Positions 23,081-35,617 of a stretch of 64,000 bases of DNA are shown one piece after another. Under the pieces are notes generated by a model. It had not been told where the DNA came from, made no database searches, and saw only the letters and a program-made list of their open reading frames with translations. How positions within the stretch are numbered: the first letter of the stretch is position 1; the number at the start of each line of letters is the position of its first letter. A program made the position numbers and the translations under genes. Source of the stretch: Acheta domesticus (taxonomy: Eukaryota; Arthropoda; Insecta; Orthoptera; Gryllidae); contig JAHLJT010003656.1 of NCBI GenBank assembly GCA_031308135.1, positions 53,638,827 to 53,702,826 of the forward strand. Direction: 5' to 3'.

Positions 23081-23800
23081 TATACAAAGAGGTAATTAGC
23101 ACTCACCAGTCTCGCGAACGTGCCAACAAATATTTTGCCAAGTCACAGTTCGATAACGTTTGGTTTTTACTATTCATCCACAATTTCACCTACTCTGAAT
23201 CTGTGGAATATCTTATCACAGTAGATTTTATGTAGTATGTCAAAACAGTCTTTCGTATGTCATAACTCAAAAACAGCAAGGACGAATTTCGGCGAACGAT
23301 AAGGAAGACACCGGAATGATGTCCAGATTGTGTTGGGAGTGTCGCTGATACCATCTCAAACTGTCTGGACATAAAATATTTCTCACAACTATTGATTGGA
23401 ATCTGGGAAGTATCTCGATATCATCCGAAGAAATGGAATATAACTTCTGTTGGGCGCAATATGACACGCAAATCTATTCGCAACTCACCCAATCTTCAGA
23501 TGTTTCGTTTAAGTGAGACAACAATATTCAATTTCTTTACGAAGATTTAACGTATATGACATACAGTTACGTCGCTGGAGGGCAATGTGAATGAACATCT
23601 GAGGTGTATCATGGACTGAGAAAACGTATCATAAATAATCAAATTAAAATGCACCAAAAATTTTAACCGGGAGAAGTGATTCAGATTTTTTTTCCAAATT
23701 GAGCAACTGACCACTTTTCGTTACTAGGGCCCCGTAATCAGAGTTTTCTGCCGAAAATACGCCGTTTTGTCACGCAGCATGACATAAGTTCCTCACTACT
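23081..23800. other. AT-rich unique sequence
   Basis: No supported feature. Confidence 0.5.
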
Positions 23801-24300
23801 TCGTAGCGGTAGCGAGAAAGTAAAAATGGTAGAGATGGTGAGCGATGGTGGCGGTGTGAGTCGGCGACACGAGCGACGCGGAGAGACGCTTAGGGGGCGC
23901 GCGAGGAGGGGCGGCGGGGGCGGAAGGGCTGACGAGGGCGACATTCTTCTTCGCGCCGCGGGCGACGCGACGCGTGTTGTCGCCCGCGCGGGGCGGGGCG
24001 GGGCGGCGCCAACCGTGCCTCGGGGCGCGGCGTCACATCGCCGCCGGGCGGGGCGGGGTGGGGCGGGGCGGGGCGGCAGGACAAAAGGGCGCAGATGAGC
24101 GGCCACATCCATCATGTTTAAGGGCGACAGGCGCAGGGCGCACCTGCGGCGCGCGGGCGGGCTGCCGGGATCAGCCGGGGACAATTAATTCTCCGGCGCG
24201 CGGCTGCTGGGTCATCGTCTCGCCCACGCCCCCGCGCGCGCGACGGCGACCGCCGCCAGCCGGAGACGACCCTCCTCAGGGGGAACCCCATTGTGGAGAC
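23801..24300. other. CpG-rich GC block
   Basis: A GC block with GGGGCGGGGCGG words near 23990-24075 that form a short, irregular GGGGC run. Open frames on both strands are compositional. Confidence 0.6.
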
Positions 24301-24960
24301 CAAGGCGCTACCTATCCTCTCGCAAAAAACAGGTCAAGTCTCAAAACCCAAGTGTTGCTTTTCTTCTTGCGAACAGATTCGATGTTCGGGTTAACTTGGT
24401 AGTTAGTCATTTAATGTGAAAAGAAGGTTATTTTACTTAGAGAGTTCTACACGAAAAAAATTGTTATACGTATGGCATCTTTTATAAAGGTAGTGGAATT
24501 AAGATTTTTTAATAAAAAATATCTTAATACGTATACACTTGTAATGATGACACAAAATTTTATTTCTAATTTTCTAAAATCTCTCTTTTATTGATTCTCC
24601 CTACACGAACACCATCGAATTACTCGCGTCACGTTCACTGCTGTTCAAGTAGTGAAGAACCGAGACCAAAAGTGCGAAAACAATGATAATGAGATTTTTC
24701 GTATACGTCAATTCTCTAATCTAATATCAATAAATCTGATATTCACTAACTTTTAAAGTTACTTCCTTGTATTTAAATAAGGAAGCAAGGATAGAAAATC
24801 AAATGCGGGGATATAGTTCACGGTAAAACTCTCAGATGAGCATGCTTAAATTGATGCTGAGAATAGACACAACTTCAGTGCAGTAAAAAAATGAGGCTAA
24901 TCCTATCTAACCTTGAAAGTCACTGAACGGTCGCTTAGCTCAAGGAGCGCTTTTTAGCAG
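24301..24960. other. AT-rich unique sequence
   Basis: No supported feature. Confidence 0.5.
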
Positions 24961-25440
24961 AGAAACAAGAACCCCACCGCCCGCCTCATCCACGTGCCAC
25001 CTCCTCCGCTGACTCCTCGCATTCTGCGCCCTCCCGCGCCGGCCCCTGCGCCCTGCCTCGCGCCCATATGAATAACAAAGCTTTATACCGCGGTCTCACC
25101 GCACAGGACGTGCGATAAAAACCCGACCCGCTCCGCGCCGCGCCGCGCCGCGCCGCACGGCGGGAATCCCGGGAATGCAAGGGCCTGCTGCGTCCATCGC
25201 GTCCCGCCGCGTTTGAATACCGTTTCCATCAAAATTCCGATTCCCTCCCGCGCCCGACCGCCCTTCGCGCCGGGATTTTTGTGATGGTTCGGATCGCTGC
25301 GCCGCCTGCCCTCGCCGGCGTTCGTCATCGACCTCTCGAATCGGTCGAGAGGCCGCGGGAGCTCCGGCTCCGGCCACGCGCAGCGCCGCGGCCGCAGGAC
25401 ATTACGCAACGGCGGCGGCGGCGGCGGCGATAAGTCGAGA
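24961..25440. other. CpG-rich GC block
   Basis: Contains a short (CGCCG)n run at about 25134-25158 and a GGC run at 25411-25430. No gene supported. Confidence 0.6.
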
Positions 25441-26220
25441 ACGAGCGAAGTGGAGGGCCAGATAAGGCAGGTGATCGATGGGCAAACTTTTTCGAGTGCT
25501 TTGGGTATTTGGTTTGCCGTGTGTATTTTGACTCGTCACTCGAGACAAGCAACTTAATCCTCGTTGGCAAATAAAAACGCATTGCATATTACACAAGAAA
25601 CATATAATTGGAACAAAAATGTTTCCTTCTTTGCGGTTTATTCAGCTTTCTTCCCATTCCAAATATCTGTGTGATGCAGCAGTAGTTATGGACGAAGTAG
25701 AAAAATGAAAACACCACCAAATAGTTAGATTTTCTTTACTTTATACATGTTATGTTTTATTTTATTTTAAAGGAACATTACAAAATATATGGTGGTACTT
25801 TGCATGCATATTCATGCAGTTTATTGCAGTTATGCCATAGTAGTGACACCGTTCATTTAAAAAGGTTTTTGAATTTTATAATAAAAATTGCATTTGTATA
25901 GAAAAATTTACTCTGGTTGTGATGCCAAGATTCAGAATTTCCTTCATAAGAAATCTTATAATGTTCACAAGTGTAAATGTACACTGGTTCTGTAAAAACT
26001 CAATGTCTAAACATTGGGAGGAAAAAATAGACGTATCACAATTGCCGAATAGCCAACAAATCGTGCACGAAACGCCAAGGCAGTTAACGTTTTATTACTC
26101 AAGTCCTCATATTCAAAAGTGTAGCTTCACGGAATTTCGAAGTGTTTAAGCTCATGAAAACCAAAGTTAATAATAGCGCGTCATAAATAGAAAACAAATG
26201 CGTCAGGTGACGATTAAAAA
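25441..26220. other. AT-rich unique sequence
   Basis: No supported feature. Confidence 0.5.
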
Positions 26221-26699
26221 TGCATCCGAGGAAGTGGGCGACTCCCTCTATCAGACCACACACCGCGCCCCGCCCCCGCCCCACCCCCCGGAGGACCCCT
26301 GTGGGCCCCGCCCACCGCCATAGTGCGCGGGGCGGAGGACAAGGGGGGATGATTGCCCCCTGGGCGTCTCGGCGCGGCGCGGCGCGGCGCGGCGGCCGGA
26401 TAAACACGGAATAAAAGCAACACGGCGCCAGAAGAAAGGGCGGGGAAGGGCGACATATCGCGGCGGGAGGGGCGCCGCCCTCCCCTCTATTTAGACGCCC
26501 CCTGCGCGACGCCGCGCCCTGTACGCGCCACCCTGCCCCGCCCCTCGCCGGTCGCGTTGACCTCGAGAGCTCTCGCGCCTTCACGAATTGGGCACGACGC
26601 AATTCCGCTAAAATCTTCATTAATACTCCAAATCCATCAGAAATCTGGAAATGCGTTTTTCTTTCCTCACTTTGCACTCGACTAGTATCCATCTTAACA
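26221..26699. other. GC-rich flank of the 16-bp array
   Basis: A GC block with a (GGCGC)n run near 26371-26392, then a short AT-rich bridge before the array. No gene supported. Confidence 0.5.
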
Positions 26700-28074
26700 G
26701 CGTCCACTCCTCCCGCCGCCCACTCCTCCCGCCGTCCACTCCTCCCGCCGTCCACTCCTCCCGCCGTCCACTCCTCCCGCCGTCCACTCCTCCCGCCGTC
26801 CACTCCTCCCGCCGTCCACTCCTCCCGCCGTCCACTCCTCCCGCCGTCCACTCCTCCCGCCGTCCACTCCTCCCGCCGTCCACTCCTCCCGCCGTCCACT
26901 CCTCCCGCCGTCCACTCCTCCCGCCGTCCACTCCTCCCGCCGTCCACTCCTCCCGCCGTCCACTCCTCCCGCCGTCCACTCCTCCCGCCGTCCACTCCTC
27001 CCGCCGTCCACTCCTCCCGCCGTCCACTCCTCCCGCCGTCCACTCCTCCCGCCGTCCACTCCTCCCGCCGTCCACTCCTCCCGCCGTCCACTCCTCCCGC
27101 CGTCCACTCCTCCCGCCGTCCACTCCTCCCGCCGTCCACTCCTCCCGCCGTCCACTCCTCCCGCCGTCCACTCCTCCCGCCGTCCACTCCTCCCGCCGTC
27201 CACTCCTCCCGCCGTCCACTCCTCCCGCCGTCCACTCCTCCCGCCGTCCACTCCTCCCGCCGTCCACTCCTCCCGCCGTCCACTCCTCCCGCCGTCCACT
27301 CCTCCCGCCGTCCACTCCTCCCGCCGTCCACTCCTCCCGCCGTCCACTCCTCCCGCCGTCCACTCCTCCCGCCGTCCACTCCTCCCGCCGTCCACTCCTC
27401 CCGCCGTCCACTCCTCCCGCCGTCCACTCCTCCCGCCGTCCACTCCTCCCGCCGTCCACTCCTCCCGCCGTCCACTCCTCCCGCCGTCCACTCCTCCCGC
27501 CGTCCACTCCTCCCGCCGTCCACTCCTCCCGCCGTCCACTCCTCCCGCCGTCCACTCCTCCCGCCGTCCACTCCTCCCGCCGTCCACTCCTCCCGCCGTC
27601 CACTCCTCCCGCCGTCCACTCCTCCCGCCGTCCACTCCTCCCGCCGTCCACTCCTCCCGCCGTCCACTCCTCCCGCCGTCCACTCCTCCCGCCGTCCACT
27701 CCTCCCGCCGTCCACTCCTCCCGCCGTCCACTCCTCCCGCCGTCCACTCCTCCCGCCGTCCACTCCTCCCGCCGTCCACTCCTCCCGCCGTCCACTCCTC
27801 CCGCCGTCCACTCCTCCCGCCGTCCACTCCTCCCGCCGTCCACTCCTCCCGCCGTCCACTCCTCCCGCCGTCCACTCCTCCCGCCGTCCACTCCTCCCGC
27901 CGTCCACTCCTCCCGCCGTCCACTCCTCCCGCCGTCCACTCCTCCCGCCGTCCACTCCTCCCGCCGTCCACTCCTCCCGCCGTCCACTCCTCCCGCCGTC
28001 CACTCCTCCCGCCGTCCACTCCTCCCGCCGTCCACTCCTCCCGCCGTCCACTCCTCCCGCCGTCCACTCCTCCT
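26700..28074. repeat. 16-bp minisatellite, about 86 near-identical copies
   Basis: The unit GTCCACTCCTCCCGCC repeats for about 1.37 kb with essentially no internal variation. Differences are confined to the first unit (GCCC for GTCC) and the last (CCTGCC). The plus strand is pyrimidine-rich and each unit has one CpG. The unit contains no stop in most phases, so open frames of 450-670 residues run through on both strands with a 16-residue period (Ser/Pro/Arg/His on plus, Gly/Arg/Glu/Trp on minus). Their non-repeat ends match no family I recognise, and I do not call them genes. Confidence 0.97.
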
Positions 28075-28970
28075 GCCGTCTACATACAATCAGTCCAATG
28101 CCGTCCACACTCGCTTCACCGCTTTCATCTCCAGTAATCTTTCCTCATTGTGGACGGCCTTACATACCCTCACGCAGACGCTTCTCGCCTCGCCTCGCCT
28201 CGACCTTTCTCGCCCGTTCCTTTCCTCACTGTCCGCACTTCCCCGTTACGTATCATTGCCGGTCGCGTCTTTCCTCTCTCACTCTCCTCCGGCCGCAGCC
28301 GTCCCCGCCCCGCCTCCTCCGTGGGCCACGCCCTTCGAGGCGGCGCAGCGGCGGCGCAGCGGCGGCGCAGCGGCGGCGCGGCGGCGGCGCGGCGGCGGGC
28401 GACGGCGGGCGAGGGCGGTGGGCGTGCGGGGCGGCGCGTGGCGTGACCCGCTCGCCGCGCCGTGGACGTCGCCTCGCCCCCCCCCCCCGACGCGGTTCCT
28501 TCGTTCATTCATCCGCGCGCGCGCGGGTTCGCCCGCTCTTTTTTTCGTCCCTCCCTGAATCTTTATCGCGTCATTGTTCGAAGCGCGCCATTCACGCGTC
28601 GTCCGTCGCCGCCGCCGCCGCTACGGGCCGCCCATTCATGCGGCGGAGGAGGCGGAGGGCGAGGCGGTGGCGGCGGTGATGATGGAAGAAGGTAGAGGCG
28701 AAGGAGATGGGGGCGGGGAGGCGGCCGTGGAGCTGGCGGAGACGATGCGGAGAGGGGCGGGAGAAGAGGGAACTGTAGGGGCGGAGAAGATGGAGGAAGC
28801 GGGGGAGGTGGTGGCGGCGAAGGCAATGGAGTGAGGAGGGAGAGGAGGAAAGAGTGTGGGGGCAGGAGAGGAGGTAGAGGCGGCGACCGTCGCCCGTGCT
28901 TGCCCGCTCTCCCACAACCCACCGACCGTCGCTCGCCGCCCTCACCCGACCATCACCGTCCCCCGCACTG
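28075..28970. other. GC-rich block with short CGG arrays
   Basis: Contains an 11-bp run CGGCGGCGCAG at about 28339-28380 that grades into GGCGGCGC, and a C run at 28480-28490. From 28640 to 28880 the plus strand is purine-rich GAGGCGG and GGAGAA words. Open frames on both strands are compositional. Confidence 0.6.
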
Positions 28971-30110
28971 GCGACCCTTGCATGCTACTCTTCGCTGACA
29001 AGGACTCACTCATCTAAGTAGTCACCGCATATGCTCGAATCATTCGCATCGTTATTTGCCGCCTAGCAATTACAAACATCATCGAGCTTTTTCAGACGTC
29101 ATCACTGCAACGTCACTGTCATTGTTATTCCCTAATGCGGTAGTTAGTGCCAACAGCACCCTAGTCGCTGCAGCTTTGTGCATTGTAATGCCATTTGCGA
29201 GAAGTGATCGCCAGTGCTATAATGCGTATTCATCATAATGGGCATTACTGTCACAATCGCATCATTACTGCTGCCGAATTTACATCGTAATTGTCACGGA
29301 TACCGCTATCACCTCAGTTATGTTCACACCAATGACATTGAGCCCACGCGAAGGAAGGGAAGAATATGGGGAAATTTCCCCTGTAACGATGTAAAACTTT
29401 AGATCCGTAAGTTACAAAATAAAATTAAAGTTAATTGAATTCTGTTAAAAAATCCAATGCTCCATACAATTAAAACGAGTGAAAATTGAATAGGCTTATT
29501 TATTGTACTCAACAAAATGCACTTTTTTCAAGTAATAGACCAATTAATATCTTTTCAATGTTCTTTAGTCCTGAAATCTGTCAATTAATTGCAGTATTTT
29601 CACTATGTTTGACATCAGTTCCGAGGAGAGGAGGGTGCAGATGGGTTATCGTTCGGAGTCCTATGGATCTCAAAGGAATCCTTGGAGCTCAGGAGAACGT
29701 CGCCCAAATTATCGCATCACTTTTATTACAATTTGAACATTTATATAATTCATTTAATTTTTACCGTACATTGTCGTTTACAATTTTGCAAGTAAATATA
29801 TTTTTAAAATTAAAAGTCGCGCCGGGACACGATTTTTTCATTATGTCACGTTCTGAGTTCCTGAATTCGAGAAAGGATCTGTTGTGTACAATAGAGCGCC
29901 AAAGGAAATACTAAGCCGTTTCTAATTATATCAACGGAGTCGATTGCAATAAAAAATAATACTAATATGTTCATGTCCATACATATTTTTAAAGGAATCC
30001 ACCTGCCTTCCGTGTGGCGAGGTCCCGATTTTCTCTCAGCGGCCCTCCCTGGCATGTTACACACTACCTCGTTCCTTTACGAGTACATACACAATTACCC
30101 CCAACGCCCA
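28971..30110. other. AT-rich unique sequence
   Basis: From about 28990 to 29280, CATCA, CATTACTG and related words recur irregularly, like a decayed simple repeat. Otherwise no feature. Confidence 0.45.
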
Positions 30111-30420
30111 TCCTTGTGTCGACTTCATCGCAAGCAGCACTCGGATCGCCTCGCTCGGATTGCCAACCCTCCCAAGCTGCCCTCACCGCCGCGTTACCTT
30201 CGCCGCCCGCGCCCGCTGTCCCCGCAATTACCTGGGAATGTCGTGGCCGTGACGCCGCCGCCACGACGATCAAGAGTGCGGCAGGGGTTTTACGACGCGC
30301 ACCAAGGCTAACAGAATTAAAAGTGCGTACGTGCGTACACGTGGGGCCGTCGGAGGCGGCTGTTGCATCGCGGGGGGGGGGGGGAGCTGGAAGGAGCAGA
30401 ATGTTGAGACTTCACGAAGA
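30111..30420. other. Moderate GC block
   Basis: GC-rich with CpG and a G homopolymer of about 13 at 30371-30383. No gene. Confidence 0.45.
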
Positions 30421-33400
30421 GGTTTCGTGTTGGCACGAAGAGGGTCGTCTCAGCGAAAATTCTGTGAATGAAAAGACGCCGGTTATTCTTGAAGCGTAAT
30501 GTGACATTAGCTCTCGAGGTTGATAGTGCTTTGGACATGAATGTTCCCGTTCCTTTTCAAAGATACTATTTTAAATACAGCCTCTATTTGTTCCTAACCT
30601 GTTCGAAAAATTCCTAAAATAATAATTTGAAAAAATGTTTAAATGTACCAGATCATGAAATTGAAGCATATGGCACTGATACCTATTAGTGTTAATTTTG
30701 CTTACAAAAAATAAAACTTTTGGAGCAAACAAAATTCATTTAAGAGTTTAGAAAAATGCAACACGCATTAAAGATATACAATAACACTTATGATGAGAGT
30801 GTTGACTTCATTTTTATTTACAAATCATTTCAATTAATTGACAAACAATTAATTCTTACGTATTACCCCCAAATTTATCCATTCATTACACAATTCAAGC
30901 AACATCTCTTCAATGAAACTAATTGTCCCTTCAGTGACTTTTCTCAGAGACGCTCTTAGCCATGACACGTAACTTTCATTCTCAATGTACGTGCACTGCC
31001 GTCACTAGAACTTGAGCAAGAAGTGGAGATGCGGCGTGTCTGTACTTGGATTCGAAGAAGGAATGCAGAGTGGTTGTAACGGTACTAGTGTTTGTGTGTT
31101 GCGACTGACGCGCTTCAAGTCTGCAAGAAACGACACGTAGTATTCTTTACGATAGTTACTCTGTGACTCGGTGACTGTTGCAGTGCTTTAAGCGCAGTAA
31201 AAGTGGCGTGCGTAAATGGAACAGCGCCTCTCGAGACTTCATTTCTTAATGCCTCGTAAACTGCGAGGTCCCATGAGACTAAGTACAACAACTAAAGTTT
31301 AATTCATGTAACGTCATAAAGACTGAAAATTTATAAGAGTGGTTTTATTTATGTTATTATTTCTAATGAGACATCTCCATTTTTGGAAAAATCAGAATTT
31401 ATATTTTCTCTCCGAACAAGCAACACGTTTAGCTTTTTTTTTTTTATAAAAATGCTAAAAACTTCGGTAAACTTCATTAAATTTCCTGAGATACCTTATT
31501 CTTTGGAGATATATTGCAAGATAATTTATTTAAGCGGACATGAATTCTACACGGATATGTAATGTAATAATCGTTATTACAAACATTACTTTAATGCCTT
31601 TGCGTGACATGTTCACATATCTAATTTTAATTCTAACAAAGCCAACAGTAGAATGTGTAATCAAACCCTGATAAATTATATATTTATGCGACTAAGTTAT
31701 TTTTAGTTCTATATTATCTCTTTCTATTCATGAAACAATGTAGACAAGCAAAAGATTATGACGATGACAATGATCAAAATGAACCAAGACACCTGATACA
31801 TTTTTTTTCTTTGGGTTACCAGATTTTTTCAAGGCCGTACCGTTACATTTGATATAGTTTTCGAAAACGTATGAAATACTGTCAAATACGTAAAATGAGT
31901 TGAACATAATAATCAGGTGATTCGGTCAGTTAAACCCATTATTGCTTCCCACATGTTTACAGCGTGAAAGTTAAAGGAATCGTGAAAAAGGGATCAATGG
32001 TAGGGCGTGTTTTAGAGAGAGCTCAATGCAATGCATATCATATTTTCAGAAACCATTAGTTTCTCTTGCGATAGCAGGCTAATAGAAAGAAGATATAGTA
32101 TTTCAGTTAAGATACCTTGGAAAGAAATATTCGCGCATTTTGAACGTAATATTGATGTTTGAGTTTGTGACCTTCCTGCGGCGAATTGCTGAGGTGTTCG
32201 CTCTATTCACCCTCTGCCACTCTACAGCGCTGCGATCGACCGAATAGTCAAGGCCACCTCCCCCTTCGGCGGCGAATAATGCTCCTCGCTGCAATGGAGT
32301 ACTCGCATGGAGTACTCCATGTTCTTTCAAACCACGTGGCAGAAATAGTGACAATACGTGGACACGTTTAAAATATTATCATGATACATTTTAGCATTGC
32401 ATTCCTGTGTTGGTGGTCTTTCAACAGTTGATAAAACTATACACGTACAATTTAAAAAATCAGAGGTGATACAATTCTCCCCAATATTATATACATATCG
32501 AACAAAAACTCTATGATTATTACCTCTCCCAGAGTTTGGTATTGTGAGTTTGGCATCTATCGATCAAAAACAGTATTTCAATTTTGTGAACAAATACCTT
32601 TCAAACCTTTCAAACATTACGGATAAATCCAGGTTATTCACGTTCAGAAGATAATTTTTTAGCTAAGAAATACAGAGAGAAATGTCTATGATGCATGCTC
32701 GTAAACCGCCACATGTTTCACTGCGCATTTCTTTAAGATTATGGATATCAACGCAACATTCTAGTCAGTGCCCCCAACAGCAGGTGAAAAATCATGCACG
32801 TGTAAAGTAAATGCTTTTATACAAAACAGTTTATACAAAACGTTGTTCCAAAACTTGGGTATTTGTTATGCATTTCCGCTGTTTCGAAGTCAGGGCAAAT
32901 AATATATCACTTGACGCGAATAACGCCAACAGAGAAGGTGCGAGCACGTATCATATTCCTCAGTTTTAAGAACAAAAATCACTAAAGCTCATCTTTTATA
33001 CCACTCTTATCACATTTTCACTAATAATAGCACATTGAAAAATCAATAGAGAGTAAATAAAAATATGAAGCAAAAACTTAAGCAGCAAGGGAAATTTCGT
33101 TTGCAGCGAACACTGGGCAATTGTCTTCTGTCGCAGCGTCATTTGAGTTTCGAAAGCAGGTAGAATAGCCGCTCGCCAGGAGTTAGGGCGACCGGGTCGG
33201 GACGCCCCGTTCGCGCAGATAGCAATGAACGTGAGCTCCACCCAGACTGATAGAGCAATCGCGCGGTTTTCATTTGTCATTTTGAACTGCGAGCTCTCCT
33301 CCCCCCCTGCACGGTATTTCCATAACGTTTGAGGGCGTCGTATCTTTAGTTGTTGTCACAGAAACGCATATCAGTGACTTCAAATCTGCGACGGACGTGG

Positions 33401-34790
33401 TTGTAGAAGCTCAACCTAATCAATTTTCTTTCAATCTTTGCTTAAACATAAGAACAAATTAAAGTATACTAGTTTCAAGACAAGTTAAAATTAAAGAAAT
33501 TTCGAAGCAATTTCACTTATTTTTCACTTCATTTTTCTTATTATTAGATTTTTCACATAACAGCATTACAACGACAAACCTTAATTCGTATGAGAAAAGA
33601 TAATTTCCAATACACTCCGCTACTTTGCTTCTCAGTGACATTAAAATATAAAAATATTTAAGTAAAATACCTTTTGAAAGCAGATTTTATCAACCATACT
33701 CCAGTACACCTCACTAAGAATGCAAACGTAGACACAATTATCACACACGCGATGAAGTTTCCGATTTCCCCACAAAATTGCACTCGCGAAATTCACCCGC
33801 CCAACTGGTTAAATGGAAGGTCGATCTGGCACTGCCGGAAATTAGAGCTGCATTAGCGCCACTAGTGGCAAAGAAAGGAAAGAGGTGAGCAGCCCTAATT
33901 GAACTGTTGACTGCTGCCAAGCAAAGAGTTAAACAGTAGTTCTATAATTGGTTACCGTTCGAGGAAATATAATAAAATGGGTCATTCTATAATTATCAGT
34001 ATACATAACCATATACTCGTATTTTTAAACGACAATTAATTTTATTCTAGTCAATTAAAATACGATGCGAAATGTATTTTAACAATTTATTACTGTTTAT
34101 ATCAAAATGATCAATTTGTTTGTTACTTCTACATTCCTTGATTATAATTCCTTTACAATTATGAAATAATTGTTAATTTTGAGCTGTGGCACACAATATT
34201 CATTAACTTCACTTAGACTTTTACAGTTTCATTTACGTAGTGACACTGAATAAAAAAATATATTTACTCATCAGAATAGACACTGCCTTCTTTTGTTACT
34301 CCACATTCTAGGTTTTACGGTGCATACACGGTAGAGATGTTTCGATACTTTCATTACTTCGTATGTTAATAAAATTATTTTCGATATTCCCAGTCAGTAT
34401 CGATGCTGTGGTACCAATAATATAGATTCCAACACAAGAGCACGGAAATAAGGAAAAACAGCACAGGCGTACAATACATCGATGGTTTAAGTGTTGTGAA
34501 TATTTCAATGAGTTCTCTACGGTACTGACACAGAAAAGGGGAGTACTGCTTTCTACTTTACGCTACTACTGTATTTATGAAAAATATTTAAGAATTTAAA
34601 ACGCATTACAACAAAGAAAAATCAAATCATTGAAAATAAGTAAAATTCATGCCATTTTATTAAATAAAATCATGAATTAATGTTGATAAGGTCGATTCTT
34701 TAGGTTTGGTAGTGGATATATTACTACTTCATGTTCGTAATATCGAAACCAAGTATATAGTCGAATGACCTACCGCATCATACTACCTCA
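30421..34790. other. AT-rich unique sequence
   Basis: About 4.4 kb with no GC block, array, transposon end or credible open frame recognised. A short palindrome of repeated GGAGTACTC words lies near 32297-32320. It is the longest feature-poor stretch in the window. Confidence 0.5.
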
Positions 34791-35078
34791 ATAAAGGCCG
34801 TTCCCGTGCAATACTGGCACGGAGAGTAGCGAAGGCTGGGCACCTGCCCCCCCCCTCTGTGAAAGACGTGAGCGTCCGAAGCCTCAGCCTCCCATCCCCT
34901 GCCGCGGCGTCCGCCCGCCCCGCGCCGTCGTCGCCTGGCCTCACCTCGCCTCGCCGCCCCCGCCGCCGTGGTTCCCACGCCGACCAGCGCCCCCTGTAAT
35001 CATCGGCCGCCGCCGCCGCCCCCGACGCGCCCGCCCCTGCGCTCGCCCCCCACCCCCACCCGCTCGGTCCTCTGGAGA
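34791..35078. other. CpG-rich GC block
   Basis: C-rich sequence with CGCCGCCGCC words that stops exactly where the candidate hAT-type element begins. Confidence 0.5.
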
Positions 35079-35617
35079 CTAGGGACGCGACATGGATGTC
35101 GATGATTTCTGAACATCGATGTTCTTTTTATAAAATAGTTAACATCGATTTTTCGAAGCCCATGAATTTTAACATCAAAACATTTGATACTTTTACGTGG
35201 TCGATTTTCTTAAATGAAAGAAAGAGTCCCTCATACAAAATTCTGTAATAATTTTCAGATATCCATAAATTGAATAGGCCAAAGTGGCCAAGGGTGGTAA
35301 ACAGATAAAATATAATTTTCGTTAATAATGAAGCCTCTGTAAGTTTTGAATTATCGAACCAGGTAAATCACGTTTTGAACTGCCCTGATAATTATTTGAC
35401 TTTGTCTTGTCAATTAAATCGAAATAAAAATTAATAAATGATACAATTTTCAAATTACCCCCCCCCCCCCGTGTGAACTCCAATGGTTACTAATCCTGTT
35501 TTAATAAAATCGATGGATGTGGGTCGGAGTTTTCTTAACATCAATATTATAATTTTGAGCATCGATGCTTCTGTTTAGAAACATCAATGTTTCCTCCTGG
35601 GTGATGTCGCACCCCAG
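35079..35617. mobile_element. Candidate hAT-type MITE
   Basis: The left end reads CTAGGGACGCGACATGG; the reverse complement of the right end reads CTGGGGTGCGACATCAC. Similar CAGGG-GCGACA ends are known in hAT elements. Subterminal ATCGATG words and palindromes such as GAACATCGATGTTC occur near both ends. There is no transposase frame. I could not find a matching 8-bp target duplication (left flank TCTGGAGA, right flank TGAAGACC), so family and exact ends are uncertain. A C homopolymer of about 12 lies inside at 35459-35470. Confidence 0.45.
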
